The notes: generated from the letters alone by a model not told the origin. A DNA stretch of 64,000 bases from CAWAMR01 sp963783095 (GCA_963783095.1 CAWAMR010000002.1:248001-312000), one strand, 5' to 3'; counted from the stretch's first letter, positions 39,447 through 51,343 are shown. Made by a program: numbers and translations.

Positions 39447-40480
39447 ATGTACAGCATCGTGCTCATGGCGACGATGACCGCCGGCGCTGAAGCCCCGGTC
39501 TTCATGGTACTTTCTGGCTAAAACACTGTTTCTTCGAAGACTGTTATCCTGCACGATACGGCTGGACCTGTGGGCCTGGCCAGGGCGGTTACTACCCAAC
39601 CGGTTATTCGAGTTGTAATGGCTGTACGGGTTCGTGTTATGGTTGGAATAGCTGTCATGGTTATTCCTCGTGTCACGGCTGCTGGTCGAGCTGTCACGGC
39701 TGCTGGTCAAGCTGTCATGGCGGTTTCGGCCTTGGCTACATGTGGAGGCCCGGACGTACAACAGGTCCGTATTCCTGTTATGGGTGTTACGGGAGTCTGC
39801 CATCGTTGGACGGAGTTGGATACTCCGGATTTGCAGGCACCGGCAACTTCGGTATGTATGGCATTGCTCATGTGCCGATCAATCCTGACCCAATCGATCC
39901 GCTGGGTCTGTCTTACCCGCAGCCCACATACGCGAACCCCGCTTTGAGTGCTCCCATTTATTCCAACCCTGCGACGGCACCGCTCGTTCCCGCAACTCCG
40001 AGGTTGAACGCTCCGAGTCCTGCATCGCCACTGACCACGCCAAGCCCGCTGTTTCCCTCGCTGGAGCCGGAACCTGTCAGTCCAGCACCGCTGGAAAAGG
40101 TAACGCCTATTGTTCCACAATTAAAGGGCGGGACAACAACGACTCCTCGGGTAATCGAAAAGATTACTCCGGTCGCAATGGAGACACCGCACCCGCTCTC
40201 CGGATCGATCATCATCAAGCTGCCTGCGAATGCCAAGCTGTATGTTGATGACAATCTCGTGAAGGGCGATGCCTCGGCGGAGCGCCACTTCCACAGCCCC
40301 GCCTTGGAACGCGGAGAGGTTTACTACTATATGGTGCGAGTCGAGGTGATGAAGAAAGATAAATTGGCGAAGGAGGAGCAAAAGGTTCGCGTTCGAGCGG
40401 GCGAGACGACGAAGGTATCCTTCGAGCATCTCAAGGGCAAGGACAAGAAGGATATCAATTCTGTCGCCGAAGCCAGATAG
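39447..40480 (+). CDS. TIGR03000-domain protein with Cys/Gly/Ser-His-rich N-terminus (one frameshift)
   Basis: This planctomycete-specific protein has about 344 codons. It begins MYSIVLMATMTAGAEAP. After a one-base shift near 39515 it becomes a Cys-rich stretch with repeats of the form SCHGCW (for example SSCHGCWSSCHGCWSSCHGG). A Pro-rich linker follows, and then the TIGR03000 domain (SGSIIIKLPANAKLYVDDNL and GEVYYYMVRVEVMKKDKLAK). The ATG at 39447 has a good ribosome-binding site and promoter. The spacing of the cysteines (CxxxCH) is not a standard heme site. The role is unknown. It ends in TAG. Confidence 0.8.
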
Positions 40481-40592
40481 TTTTCGTGTGTGCTGTCCTG
40501 AATATCGAATGAATTGAGCACCCGGCTGGGCCGACTTTCGTTTCCAGGCCGGGTGTTGTTTAGCTTTTCATTGACTCAACATCACGAATCAC

Positions 40593-40831
40593 AAATTCCA
40601 AATTCCAAATTCCAAATTCCAAATTCCAAATTCCAAATTCCAAATTCCAAATTCCAAATTCCAAATTCCAAATTCCAAATTCCAAATTCCAAATTCCAAA
40701 TGACTAATGACAAACAACTCCAAAATCTCAAAGAATACCAAAAACGGAACTTCGAAAGCGCAATGGTTTGCGTTTTGGTCATTTTGAAATTGGGATTTGT
40801 TTGTGATTTGCGATTTGGATTTTGGGATTTT
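40593..40831. repeat. 7-bp tandem repeat array with inverted partner
   Basis: The unit AAATTCC is repeated about 15 times without error from 40593 to 40700. A looser complementary stretch of words such as GGGATTTGTTTGTGATTTG follows at about 40785-40831, so the whole can fold back. This explains the repetitive reading frames on both strands, which I do not accept as genes. Most of the 422-base gap 40481-40903 is this repeat. Confidence 0.93.
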
Positions 40832-40903
40832 TGAGTCCAAGCCACATCAATATACTGACAGCGCAGCAACTCACTTCTTTGGACCCGTTTTGAGAGTGTC
40901 GAT

Positions 40904-42704
40904 ATGCAAAATGATTTGCTTCAAAAACCCGCGACCGACGCGGTTTCCAACGTACCGACTCTCGCCCGTGTCCCGCGCCTTCGTCTTGCGATAACAGCAG
41001 TGATTCTTTTGTGGGCCGTCCCTCTCATCCTCCGAGGGTTCGCCATCGGCATGTTTGGGCAATTCCTCGCGGAATCGGCTGTCACTCTCGTTGCGGGCCT
41101 TGCCTTTGTTATCTGGTGGCTCGTGAATCGCAATATTCCTCGGAGCGAGCGCTGGCTTGTGTTCGGCGTTCTGGTCGGGGGTGGTGTCTTGTCCAAATTC
41201 CTCCTTCATCCTTCGGTTATCGTACCGGCCTGGTTGATGTTGGGTTTGCCGTGTCTGTTCACGGGGTGGACGCTCTGGCTCCTGATCGCCCGAAACTCCG
41301 ATCCGCGCAGGCGCCGTTCGGGGCTGGTCGGGATTATCCTGGCCATTTGGGGAGTGTTGCTTCTGTTCCGCATGGACGGCCTGGATGGGGAAGGGCGCTA
41401 CGAGCTTTTTTGGCGCTGGAGCCTGACGGATGATGACAAGTTTCGTGCGGAACTCGCTGCACGAAGAAAAAGCCCCGCAAGTTCCCGAAGCCAAACTCAA
41501 AGCCGGCGCGGGAGACTGGCCCGGATTTCGAGGCCCAAACGGCGACAGCGCATCGCATGGAGTCGCCATCACGACCGACTGGAGTTCGCCGCCCAAGCCG
41601 CTTTGGCGTTTTCGGGTTGGGCGGGGATGGTCATCGGTGATCGTGGTTGCCGACCACCTCTTCACTCAGGAACAGCGCGACCAATCCGAAGCGGTGGTCT
41701 GCTTCGATGCCGTTACCGGCAAGGAAGTCTGGGTTCATGAAGACAAGGCCCGCTGGGACGAGAGCCAGGCCGGGCCTGGTCCGCGCGGCACGCCGTTTTT
41801 TGCGGATGGCTTTGTTTATACCTTCGGCGGCACAGGGCTATTGAATTGCCTTGATGCTTCCAACGGAAAGCGAAAATGGCTGCGCGATGTCGTTGCCGAT
41901 TCGGGCAGCGAGATTCCCATGTGGGGCTTCACGAGTTCACCCGTGGTCGCGCAAGGAGTCGTTGTTGTTTATGCAGGCGGTCAAAGATCCGGGAAGCTTC
42001 TGGCCTACCACATCGATTCGGGCGAACCGGCCTGGACTGCCGATGCCGGGAAGATGGGCTATGGGTCGGCCCAATATGTGGAACTCGGCGGTCGGCCTCA
42101 ATTCCTGTTCCTGGGCGACCGCGGCTTGACTTCCTTCGATCCGAAGACCGGTGGCATGCTATGGGAATATTATTCTCCGTGCAGCATGCCATCCTTACCG
42201 CGCTCTACGCAGCCTCAAGTCGTAGGAAAGTCTCAGATTTTGATCGCGGGAGAGGACTTTGGAACAACATTGCTCGACCTGAACATGGACAGCGCAACCT
42301 GGACGGCGACGCCGCGTTGGACGTCGAAGGAGATGAAACCTTCCTACAACGATTTTGTGGTGCATGAAGGATCGATCTACGGCTACGACGGCGGCAACTT
42401 CTGTTGCCTCGATTTGCAAACGGGTCAATTGCGCTGGAAGGAGGGGCGTTACGGCAAGGCCCAGGTGCTGCTGCTTGCCGATCAATCGTTGTTGCTGGTG
42501 ATTTCGGATATGGGCAAAGCAGTGCTGCTCAAAGCCACGCCGCAAGAAAACGACGAGGTGGGCAATTTTCAGGCGATCAACAAAAAGACCTGGAATCATC
42601 CGGTGGTTGTGGGTGGGCGGTTGTACGTAAGGAATGCCACCGAGATGGCTTGTTATGATCTGGTGGGCCGGCAAAGAATTAGTAAATGGAGACCCCGACG
42701 CTGA
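40904..42704 (+). CDS. PQQ-repeat (BamB-like) protein with N-terminal membrane domain (one frameshift)
   Basis: The protein has about 600 codons. The first 180 residues contain four or five hydrophobic segments (LAITAVILLWAVPLILRGFA, LVGIILAIWGVLLLFRMDG). After one indel in an A run near 41470 the second frame gives an eight-bladed PQQ-type propeller: GDWPGFRGPNGDSASHGV, VVCFDAVTGKEVWVHEDKAR, GLLNCLDASNGKRKWLRDVV, FCCLDLQTGQLRWKEGRYGK. Planctomycetes have many such proteins. Quinoprotein activity is not assured, and a scaffolding role is possible. The gene converges with the ABC permease gene. Confidence 0.85.
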
Positions 42705-42710
42705 CTAAGC

Positions 42711-44218
42711 TCAATCCAGCCGAATGCGCCACCACGCGATCGCCAGAAACCCCGCGCCAAACGCCAACAACACTCCACACGATTCGGCCACTATCTCGAC
42801 ATTCGGAGTTGGGTTGGTCAGCAGCTGTAAGTACGCATCCAAAGCCCAGGCATGCGGCGTGATATAACTAAGCTCCTTCATGCTTTCGGGCATCAGGTAG
42901 CGTGGCATGAACGAGCCGCTAATTCCTGCCAATACCAGTACCAACAACGTCCCGTATACGGCGACTTGGGTTTCCGTGCGCGCGGTCCCTGCTATCAACA
43001 TGGCCATTCCCATCGCCGCGATGGAGGTTGTAAATACCAGTGGAATCAGCCAAACCGCTTCCGGCCCCCACGACATGCCGAAGATCAGTTTCCCCGCCAG
43101 CAACAGGAAAAATCCTTGAAACAGCGATAGTAACAAACACGGAATCAGTTTGCCGAGAAGGATTTGCCCGCGCGTCAACGGGCCGCCCGGAGCCGAACCA
43201 TCGTGCCCTGCCGGCGTTCGGCAACAAAGAGCCAGCCCACTGTTAGGACCAGGAAAAACGCGAACATGACGATATACGACGGCACCAGCAATTGATACCG
43301 TAATGAGCCGCGTTTGATAAGCCCCGATGTCTCCTCGGTGTATTCGGAACGGTTCTTGTCCGAGACCTTGCGATCGTCGTGCCGGGTCAAGCCGGCCCAG
43401 GTCTTGGCCGTGAAATTGAATTTGCTGAACAATTCGGCAATGCTGCCTTTCACCGCTGGGCCGATGTTCTTGTTCAAGCCCAAGATTTTGGCAGCGTCAT
43501 ATCCTGGAATTCGCTTGCCGAGATTATCGATAAACCGATCATCGCCGACACGATCGAAAGCCTTGCCGATCATCCAGGGGATGACGACCCGCAATAACGT
43601 CACTTGCGCGACCTGTTCGATGATGGATGCCGCGGCAATTTGCGTTTCGTCCCTGGCCATGGTCAACCCCAACGACTGCACATCGATCCCGTCGCGATAG
43701 AGCGGATTGAGTGCGGGTGGATAGACACCGGTCAGGAAGGAACTGCGCTGCATCCGTTCGCTGAAATCAGGCTCAAAGATCAACACAGCAGCTCGGCTGC
43801 CCCGACGGACGAGCCGATCCGCTTCCTCGCGTGACGAGAGAAGTTCGATGCGAATATCAGCGGTGCTCGCCAGATCGTCGATGACGATTTCGGACCACGG
43901 TTTGGTGGGAAAGGAGGTCGCCTGCTCACCGCGAATGGGCCAGGGCTGTGCCGGTATCGGTGCCGGCAGCGCTGCCATCATTGACCCTGCCATCATTCCA
44001 TCCAACGTCTGGAGCGTCGGCCAGGGTGGGACGCCTCGATCGAGATTGAGTATCGAGATTCGGAGCCGATCGTCGGGACGTTGACCGAAACCTTCCCCTA
44101 CTGCCATGCCGAGCACGGCAACGAACAACAACGGCATCACTAGCAGGATGACAGCGGAACGCGCATCCCTTAACAGGAGCCGGAGATCCTTGGCAGCGAG
44201 AGTCAGCGTTGGAGGCAT
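42711..44218 (-). CDS. ABC-2 type transporter permease (one frameshift)
   Basis: This is a membrane subunit of an ABC exporter, about 502 codons. There is an N-terminal membrane segment (SAVILLVMPLLFVAVLGMAV), a large extracytoplasmic domain, and a C-terminal set of five segments (YIVMFAFFLVLTVGWLFVAE, LIPCLLLSLFQGFFLLLAGK, YGTLLVLVLAGISGSFMPRY). The two parts are in different frames and join at about 43180. The ATPase gene lies upstream on the same strand, separated by a hairpin repeat. The substrate is unknown, and NatB/YhaP-like drug or ion export is one option. Confidence 0.87.
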
Positions 44219-44235
44219 GATGTCCCCCTCTGAGA

Positions 44236-44368
44236 TGACAAGGTGACAGGGTGACAAGGTGACAAGGTGACAAAATGCACCGTCAAAAGATTTCGGTATC
44301 GTGTTTTAAGATCAACATTCATAGGTATGCTCAGTGATTGTCACCTTGTCACCTTGTCACCTTGTCAC
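44236..44368. repeat. Intergenic inverted repeat, GTGACAAG word family
   Basis: Five tandem 8-bp units (GTGACAAG type) at 44236-44273 face about four complementary units at 44339-44368. The spacer is 65 bases. It lies between the two genes of the ABC transporter operon. Confidence 0.95.
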
Positions 44369-44380
44369 GCAGTCACCCCG

Positions 44381-45314
44381 TCAATCACGCAATGTTCTTT
44401 CGGTTAGATGCAAGAACACCCGTTCCAGATTGGGCTCTTGCGTCTGTAACCCCGTCAACTCGATATCGAGATGACGTAAAAGCGCCACCACTTGCAGTAT
44501 TGTTTTCGATACATCGACAACCGATAACACCAGCGTGCTTCCTTCGACGCTCGTAACTTGGACATCGGCTAGTTGGGCTACAGCCTCTCGAACTCGCGCA
44601 ACGTCGCGGGACACTTCCATGCGCACCGATCCCTTCAACAGGTGCAGTAATCCGGCGAGCGTGTCGCAGGCGATCATTTTGCCGTGATCCAAAATGCCGA
44701 TCCGCGAGCAGAGCGTTTGCACTTCCTCCATGTAATGGCTGCTGTAAATGATGGTAATCCCCTCTGCGTTGAGTTGCCGGATGCGCTCGAAGATGTGATT
44801 GCGAGACTGCGGATCGACACCCGTGGTCGGCTTCGTCGAGCAACAACAGGCGGGGCCGATGAATCACCGCCACACCCAGATTGAGGCGGCGTTTCATGCC
44901 TCCGGAATAGGTGCCGACCCGCTGATCGGCGCGATCGTGCAGGCCCGTCAGCTCCAGTACTTCCGCAACGCGAGTTTCGAGTGTTTTGCCGCGCATTCCG
45001 TAAAGTTTGCCGAAGAAGCGCAGGTTTTCACGGCCACTCAATTCGGCATAGACGGCCAGATCCTGAGTGCCGATGCCGATGCTTTGTCTGAGTGCGAGAT
45101 TGTCGCGCCGGATCGGCGTTTGAAATAGTTTCGCTTCGCCGCTGCTGGGATCGAGCAGACTTGCGACGATTGACAAGAGTGTCGTCTTCCCCGCACCGTT
45201 GGGACCGAGCAAGCCAAAAAGCTCGCCGGGTTCCACGCTAAACGTCACGCCGGCCAAGGCTTCAAAATCGCCGTAGCACTTGCGGAGATTACTTACTTCG
45301 AGAAGAGACGCCAT
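44381..45314 (-). CDS. ABC transporter ATP-binding protein (one frameshift)
   Basis: This is the cytosolic ATPase of the exporter, about 311 codons. Walker A is GLLGPNGAGKTTLLSIVASL, the signature is TYSGGMKRRLNLGVAVIH, and Walker B is RPRLLLLDE. The D-loop and H-loop (TIIYSSHYMEEVQTLCSRIG) are in the other frame, after an indel near 44835. The start at 45314 gives MASLLEVSNLRKCYGDFEAL. It precedes the permease gene. Confidence 0.92.
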
Positions 45315-45370
45315 GCACGTATGATACCGATTTGCCGTTTTCTGCCCAAGGATAGTGAGCAGCGAATCTT

Positions 45371-45457
45371 GTAGGGCGGGTCGAGGCTTTGCGAGGACCG
45401 CCGCCAGACCGAGAGGCCACTGCATGGCGGGCCTCGCAAAGCCTCGACCCGCCCTAC
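45371..45457. repeat. Intergenic inverted repeat with 25-bp perfect arms
   Basis: The arms 45371-45395 and 45433-45457 contain the word TCGAGGCTTTGCGAG and its complement. The loop is 37 bases. The core GGCTTTGCGA also occurs in the repeat at 52824-52979. Confidence 0.95.
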
Positions 45458-45488
45458 GTTCTGGGTCAATCTTGCAACAGGCTTGTAA

Positions 45489-46444
45489 TCAAGGCTTCAA
45501 CTCAAACTCGAATCCTTTCCCTTTCAGCTCGCTTCGGTCGGGCTCCCGAACTCCCTTCGGTCGTTGTCCCAGCGGTAGTGCGTTATTGGGAGCTTTCTGG
45601 CTTTTGAGATAAAACGGCATGGCATCGGTGTCGGCAAGTTTCGCCAGATCATTGATGCGCGTTTCATGACCGGGATGCGTGTTCAGAAATGCCGGGCCGC
45701 TTTTGTCGCCGGTGGCAGCGCCATCCGTTCCCAGAACCGGACGGCCTCGTGCGGATCGTAGCCCGCATCCGCCATGAGAATAAGACCGATTTTGTCCGCT
45801 TCCGACTCCTGCTGCCGGCTAAAGGGCAACAAGATGCCGACCTGTGCCCCCGCACCCATCAAGCCGATCACGGTCTGTTGTGCCTGCGGGCTCATATTGC
45901 CCAGCGACGACGAAACGGCTATTTGTCCAATCTGAACCAGTTGATTTTGCGATATTCGCTCCGCACCGTGGCGAGCCAGGGCATGTCCGATCTCATGGCC
46001 CAGCACCACGGCCAGCCCGGCTTCCGTCTGCGCGACCGGGAGAATGCCCGTAAAGACCGCGACTTTGCCGCCCGGCAGACAGAAGGCATTGATCTGCCGA
46101 TCCTGAATGACGTTGTATTCCCACTTGAGTTCCACGTTTGGATCGAGATGGAGCTTCTTGCGCACTTCGGGATCTTCCGAGGCACGTCGTAAGCGATCCG
46201 CAACACGCCGTACTGCCGGAACGATCGGATCGTTTTCGACGACTCTCGATTTGGAAAGGATCTGCTGATAGGCCTGCCGGCCCAGTTGATATTCCTGGTC
46301 GTAAGAGACCGTGATCAATTGCGATCGGCCAAATGGACCTTCCTTGCAGCCACGCAGGGCAATCCCGCCAATAATCAGGAAGCCAATGGCGATCGGGGCA
46401 AGTCGAAGCAGTCCGGACATGCCGGGCGAGTCGTTGTCGGCCAT
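45489..46444 (-). CDS. M48 family zinc metalloprotease (one frameshift)
   Basis: This is a membrane-anchored, probably periplasmic peptidase of about 318 codons. The N-terminal anchor is LAPIAIGFLIIGGIALRG. The zinc motif is VVLGHEIGHALARHG and the third ligand lies in ESEADKIGLILMADAGYDP. Conserved upstream strands are INAFCLPGGKVAVFTGILP. The C-terminus continues in another frame after an indel near 45715 (FLNTHPGHETRINDLAKLAD) and stops at 45489. BepA/LoiP-like quality control is a fair guess. Confidence 0.9.
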
Positions 46445-46460
46445 GGCGCAACCCCGAATA

Positions 46461-46545
46461 GTGGTCAGCGGTCAGTGATCAGTAAATGCAAAGACCAATG
46501 ACACACGGGTATTTTACTGACCACTGATCACTGACCACTGATCAC
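46461..46545. repeat. Inverted repeat, GGTCAGTGATCAGT word family, overlapping the kinase 3' end
   Basis: The left part (46461-46486) and right part (46512-46545) are imperfect complements made of ACTGATCACTGACC-type words. The right part encodes the last ten residues and stop codon of the sensor kinase. Confidence 0.92.
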
Positions 46546-49500
46546 TCTTCTCAGAAGGTCTATGAGTTCGCCGCAGATCCAATGCTTTTCGCACTACCGC
46601 GGCCAGATCATTGGCGCGGTAGGGTTTTGGAATGAAGCCCAGCACTTCGGGAAGCTGCTCCAAATCAATCAGATCCGCAGCATACCCGCTGGCAAAGACG
46701 ACGCATACATCCGGGTCGATCGCGCGCAAATGCAGCAATGTCTCTCGACCCGACATCGTTGGCATCGACAGGTCGAGCAACACCAGATCGATGGGTCTTT
46801 CCCGGTTCTGATAAAGTTCCAGGGCCAGATGGCCGTCTTCGGCCAACAAGACACGGTAGCCGTGCTGCTGCAAGATTGCGCGAGCCAGTTCGCGGATCAT
46901 CGGCTCGATCATCGACGATCAACACGGTTTCAGATCCTCCCTCCGTTGAAACCGCAGCAGCGATCCGCTGAGTCGCCGGTTTTTCGGAGCGCGGTAACAA
47001 GATCGTGAATTCGGTTCCTTCGCCCGGCTCACTTTCACACTCAATCCAGCCTTGATGTTGCTGGATAATGCCAAAAACCATGGCCAACCCGAGACCGGTT
47101 CCCTGCCCCAGCGGCTTGGTCGTGAAGAACGGCTCGAAAATACGGGTCTGAACCTCGGGCGGCATCCCTTCGCCGGTGTCGCGGACGCGCAGGCGAACAA
47201 ACGAACCGGGCCGGGCATCTAGATTCTTTCGTGCCTGTGCCTCGGTCACTTCGACGTTGTCGGCCGACAGCACAATTCGGCCGCCGCGCGGCATGGCATC
47301 GCGCGCGTTGATACACAGATTCATCAACACCTGGCCGACCTGCCCTTGGTCCGCTTCGACGGTCCCAAGATCGTCGTCGATGTCGGTCTCCATCGCGACA
47401 CCCGGCCCGATCGTGCGCCGAAGCAATTGCGTCGTTTCGGCAATGCACGCTTTGAGATCGATCGATTCCAGCGTGACCGGCGTTCGACGGGCAAAGCCAA
47501 GGAGCTGGCTGGTCAATTCCGCAGCGCGCTGGGCGGCTTTTTCACAATCGCTGAGCAATTCCTGGACGGGTCCTCCACTGAGGAGTCGATTATTCGTCAA
47601 CGACAGATTGCCGAGGATAATCGTCAGCAGATTGTTGAAATCGTGTGCCACTCCGCCCGCGAGCCGGCCGATTGCCTCCATTTTGCCGGTTTGACGAACT
47701 TGTTCTTCCAGACGCCGCCGGCCCGTGATGTCGCGCCCGACCCCCAGGTAAACCCAATAACTTCCCATTGTCGTCGATCAGGGGATTGATGACCAGTTCG
47801 ACGAGTCGCCGGCCGGACGGGTGTTCCAGCCAGTTTTCGAGGCGGAGCGGCAGGCGGGTCTCATAAACCTGCTGATCCTCGCGCTCCATTATTGCCGCAC
47901 GCTCTGGAGGGAATACGTCGCGGGTTCGCCGGCCGACGATCCTGGCTTCGCGAAGCCCGGTATAGACTTCAAAGGCGTTGTTGCAGCCGAGATAGACCCC
48001 ATCGCGATCCTTGCAAAAGATCAGATCCGGGATGGAATTGATGAGCGATCGCAGCAAAGCATGATCGTGAGCCAGAGCTTCTTCGACTTTTTTTGCGCGG
48101 TTTCGTCCATGAGTGAAATCACCATTCCGGTCAGGCCGCGCTGGGCGTTTCGGAGCGGGAAAAAACTGGCCAGCAACGTGCTGTGAGTGCCATCCGAACG
48201 GTTCAGTAAAAAGGCGATGCCCGCAAGCGATTTGCTGCCGATCAATACTTCCTGGTTGATTTCCGCGGGCTGCAACTCGCCGGTCCAAGTGCCGTCCTGC
48301 GACCACGGCAGTTCATCCCACCGCCGACCGACCAGTTCGTGACGAGGTTGCTGGAATAATCGTTCGATCGCAGCATTGGCAAACGAGACCCGCCCCTGCG
48401 CGTTTACCAGCAACAGGCCGTCGCTGACGGCCTCGACAATTTGCGAGAGGCGTTCTTGCTCGGTTCGCAGCGCCTCCTCGGCCTGTTTGCGCTGGCTCAC
48501 ATCGTACAAAGTGACGACCACGCCGGTAACGCTGCCCTGTTCATCCCGGAGTGGGGCGGCATTGAGGGCGACCACAACATGCTGCCCATCCGGTCGATCG
48601 ATGATCTGTTCGCTACCCCAGAGCGATCGAGACCAGACTTCCTCGTTCTTGCCCATGGAAGAATCGGTGCGCCACGGCAACTCGTTCCAGTCGCGATCGA
48701 GCAGTTCTTCGCCGCGCCTGCCGGTCAATACTTCCGCTGCGCGGTTGACGAAGGCGATCCGTCCATCCAGGTCGAGGATCAAAATACCGTTGGTGCTGGT
48801 TTCCAGGAATCGCGACAGCCACTGCTGACTTTCGCGCAACGATAGCTCCGCCATTTTGGGCCGGCTTACATCGCTGAGAACTCCTTCCAATCGTATGGCT
48901 TGACCCGAGATCGTTCGCGTGGCGTGTATGTCGGAGCGGACCCAGCGCGGCATGCCATCCGGGGCGATGACTCGATATTCGATGCTGAACGTCGGAGTCG
49001 GGGACAGCAAAAAGGAAGTATATTCGGTGAGCACTCCGGTACGGTCGTCCGGGTGAATGATGTCGAAATAGATGTTCAAACCGACTTGAAACACTTCGGT
49101 CGACCAGCCTGTGACCTGGGTGATGGCATGGGAAAGAAATCCGAAACGCCAGGAATTGGGACCTTCTGTGGGGGTCGGAGGTGGTGCGTGAGGATGTCGC
49201 TCGGCACTCCACACGGCGACGGGAACCGATTCGAAGTATGCGCAACAACTCCGCCTCTGCCCGTTGAGCCCGAGCCTTGCTCTCTCGACTCACGGTCAGA
49301 TCGTGCAAGATCAGCACAAAACTTGGATCCCCGTCACCCTGGAGAGGAAGAATCTTGAGACTTACGGGAACGCGCGTGGTGGGTGGGGAGGGAAGTACGA
49401 ACAAACCATGAGCCATGACGTGACGTCGTCTTTCTTGAATCGCTCCCAGAAAAACGGCTTCATCTCCCGGTGAATCGGCGATCAGCCACGAAGTGACCCG

Positions 49501-49657
49501 CATCTCTCGAATTTCGCGCAGCGACTGCGCCCGTCAACGCCTCCACCACCGAGTTAGCCTCAATGACGTGCATGGAGTTTCCGTCGAGCAGAAGCACGCC
49601 GTCGGCAACTTCGGCAAATAATGTTTGGGCGAACTCCATCGAGTTGAGAGAGTTCAT
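46514..49657 (-). CDS. Multi-PAS hybrid sensor histidine kinase with C-terminal receiver (several frameshifts)
   Basis: This is a two-component sensor of about 1048 codons without obvious membrane segments. At least four PAS-type domains are visible (FAEVADGVLLLDGNSMHVIE; TSTNGILILDLDGRIAFVNR; AVSDGLLLVNAQGRVSFANA; SIPDLIFCKDRDGVYLGCNN). The HisKA phosphosite is GRLAGGVAHDFNNLLTIILG. The HATPase boxes are VLMNLCINARDAMPRGG and FEPFFTTKPLGQGTGLGLAM. The receiver has its Asp in PIDLVLLDLSMPTMSGRETL and its Lys in GFIPKPYRAND. The frame changes near 49500, 49210, 48080, 47760 and 46910. The last residues (SDQWSVISGQ) are encoded by the intergenic repeat. No output partner is adjacent. Confidence 0.87.
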
Positions 49658-49792
49658 TTACCGGCCTCGCCCACCGATAAAAGCGGGCGGGTCAAAAGAC
49701 TTAGGGGATCTCAGGTGAAACCAAGGTTGGGTCAATTGATAGTGTAATTCGCAATCACGTCGGGTCAATTTTTCTTGGGGGAAACTTTCAAT

Positions 49793-49901
49793 AGTTCCAA
49801 GTTCCAAGTTTCAAGATCCAAACCCCATACTGTTCGCACGATTCACGGACTGGACCTTCAATACTGCAAAACTTGGAACTTGGAACTTGGAACTTGGAAC
49901 T
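49793..49901. repeat. Intergenic inverted repeat, AAGTTCC word family
   Basis: AGTTCCAAGTTCCAAGTTTC-type words at 49793-49817 face about four AACTTGG units at 49870-49901. It occupies the middle of the 312-base gap 49658-49969, where no gene is seen. Confidence 0.93.
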
Positions 49902-49969
49902 ACTGACTCCGCCCGCATCAACCTCTATTCTACCCTTGTTGCGAAAAAAAGTTCCTATGAGGTCATCTC

Positions 49970-51220
49970 GTGAATCCCTCTGTCTCAAAGATTCACATTA
50001 TTGGTGTGGGCGGTGACGGTCTGGCAGGATTGACCGTCCGGGGGCGGGAATTACTCCAATCTGCCGAAATCGTCTTCGGGTCGGAGGCGATTTTACGCCT
50101 TCTCCCGGAAATCAACGGCGAACGAGTACGGATCGGTTCGGACTTGCAAGAGGTCGTCGATAAACTTTGCGCCGGGTTTGGCGTAAAACGCATGGTCATT
50201 GTTGCCGGGGGCGATCCGCTCTTCTACGGCGTAGCGCGTTATCTTTGCGATCGCCTGGGTAAGGATCGCTTTGAAGTGCTGCCCCACGTCAGTTCCATGC
50301 AACTGGCGTTTGCGCATCAAGGAAACATGGGAAGAAGCCTATCTTACCGACCTGAGCACGCGCTCTCTGGATGATGTTCTGGATCGCATCCGCACCGCCG
50401 AAACCGTCGGGCTCTTCACCAGCGAGACCTATCACCCCGCCCGCATCGCCCGGGAACTTCTGGTGCGGGGGGTCGATTATTTCCGCGCTTACGTCTGTGA
50501 AAACCTGGGCGGACCCGATGAACGCATCACCCATGCCGATCTCGATGAAATTCAGGGAATGCACTTCGATTCCCTCAACGTCATGATCCTTCGTCGCAAG
50601 CCCAACCGCCCCGACTCATCCCGGCCCGCGAAACGACTCATGCGTTTTGGCAATCCCGACGACGTATTTGCCCAAAGTCGTCCGAAGACCGGATTGATTA
50701 CTCAGGCTGAAGTGCGAGCAATTTCCCTGCGCAGCTCGACTTGCAGCCTGGCAGCATCTTGTGGGATGTTGGCGCGGGTTCCGGCTCCGTGGCCCTGGAA
50801 GCAGCACAACTGGTAGAGCCGGGAAGAGTCTACGCCATCGAACAGGATTCCGCCGATTATCATTTGATCGTTGCCAATGCAGAACAATACGGCATTCGGA
50901 ATGTCCAGGCTGTATTTGGAACCGCGCCGGCGGTATTTCAGGATCTTCCCGATCCGGATGCGATTTTCATCGGCGGCAATGGGGGCGAGGTAGCTCGACT
51001 TTTGGAGGCGTCCTATACGGCATTGCGTCCGGATGGTCGGCTCGTCGTTAATGTTGCCACCCTCGAAATGTTAACTTCGACTTATGAAGTGCTAAAGAGA
51101 TTGTCGAAATCCGTAACGGTGCTACTGGTAAACATCGCGCGAAGCGTCGAGCAAATGGAAATGCTCCGGTTTGAATCGGTAAATCCGACCTTCTTGTTGC
51201 GAGTGGTGAAAAAGCTCTGA
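49970..51220 (+). CDS. cobL: Precorrin-6Y C5,15-methyltransferase (decarboxylating), fused CbiE/CbiT (two frameshifts)
   Basis: This cobalamin pathway enzyme methylates the corrin ring at C5 and C15 and decarboxylates the C12 acetate. The N-terminal CbiE half has HIIGVGGDGLAGLTVRGREL and VIVAGGDPLFYGVARYL. The C-terminal CbiT half has the SAM-binding glycine loop SILWDVGAGSGSVALEAAQL and PDAIFIGGNGGEVARLL. The two halves plus linker lie in three frames (shifts near 50315 and 50735), at 417 codons. It starts at a GTG, which follows a weak GAGG ribosome-binding site. No other cob genes are in the window. Confidence 0.92.
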
Positions 51221-51221
51221 T

Positions 51222-51290
51222 GCGGGATGCGGGGCGCGGGATGCGGGCGCGGGACGCGAAAAGAATCGATGTCTTTGCCGCGTCCCGCAC
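51222..51290. repeat. Intergenic inverted repeat, GCGGGATGCGGG word family
   Basis: GC-rich words of the form GCGGGATGCGGGGCGCGGG (51222-51258) are partly complementary to CCGCGTCCCGCACTGC near 51279-51294. It directly follows the cobL stop codon. Confidence 0.8.
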
Positions 51291-51343
51291 TGCGATCATT
51301 TAATGCATTCGGGCTTACAAAAGACACACGCGGAGCGTGTGCA

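Noticed and set aside
39447..39740. Multiheme cytochrome from the CH-rich repeats in the TIGR03000 protein
   Set aside because: The cysteines are spaced CxxxCH, not CxxCH, and the repeats look like a structural low-complexity region.
40593..40700. CRISPR array
   Set aside because: The unit is 7 bp with no spacers, and no cas genes are near.
40514..40869. Repetitive open frames on both strands (IPNSKFQ and NLEFGIW units)
   Set aside because: They are translations of the 7-bp tandem repeat, which is open in all frames because 21 bases make three units without a stop.
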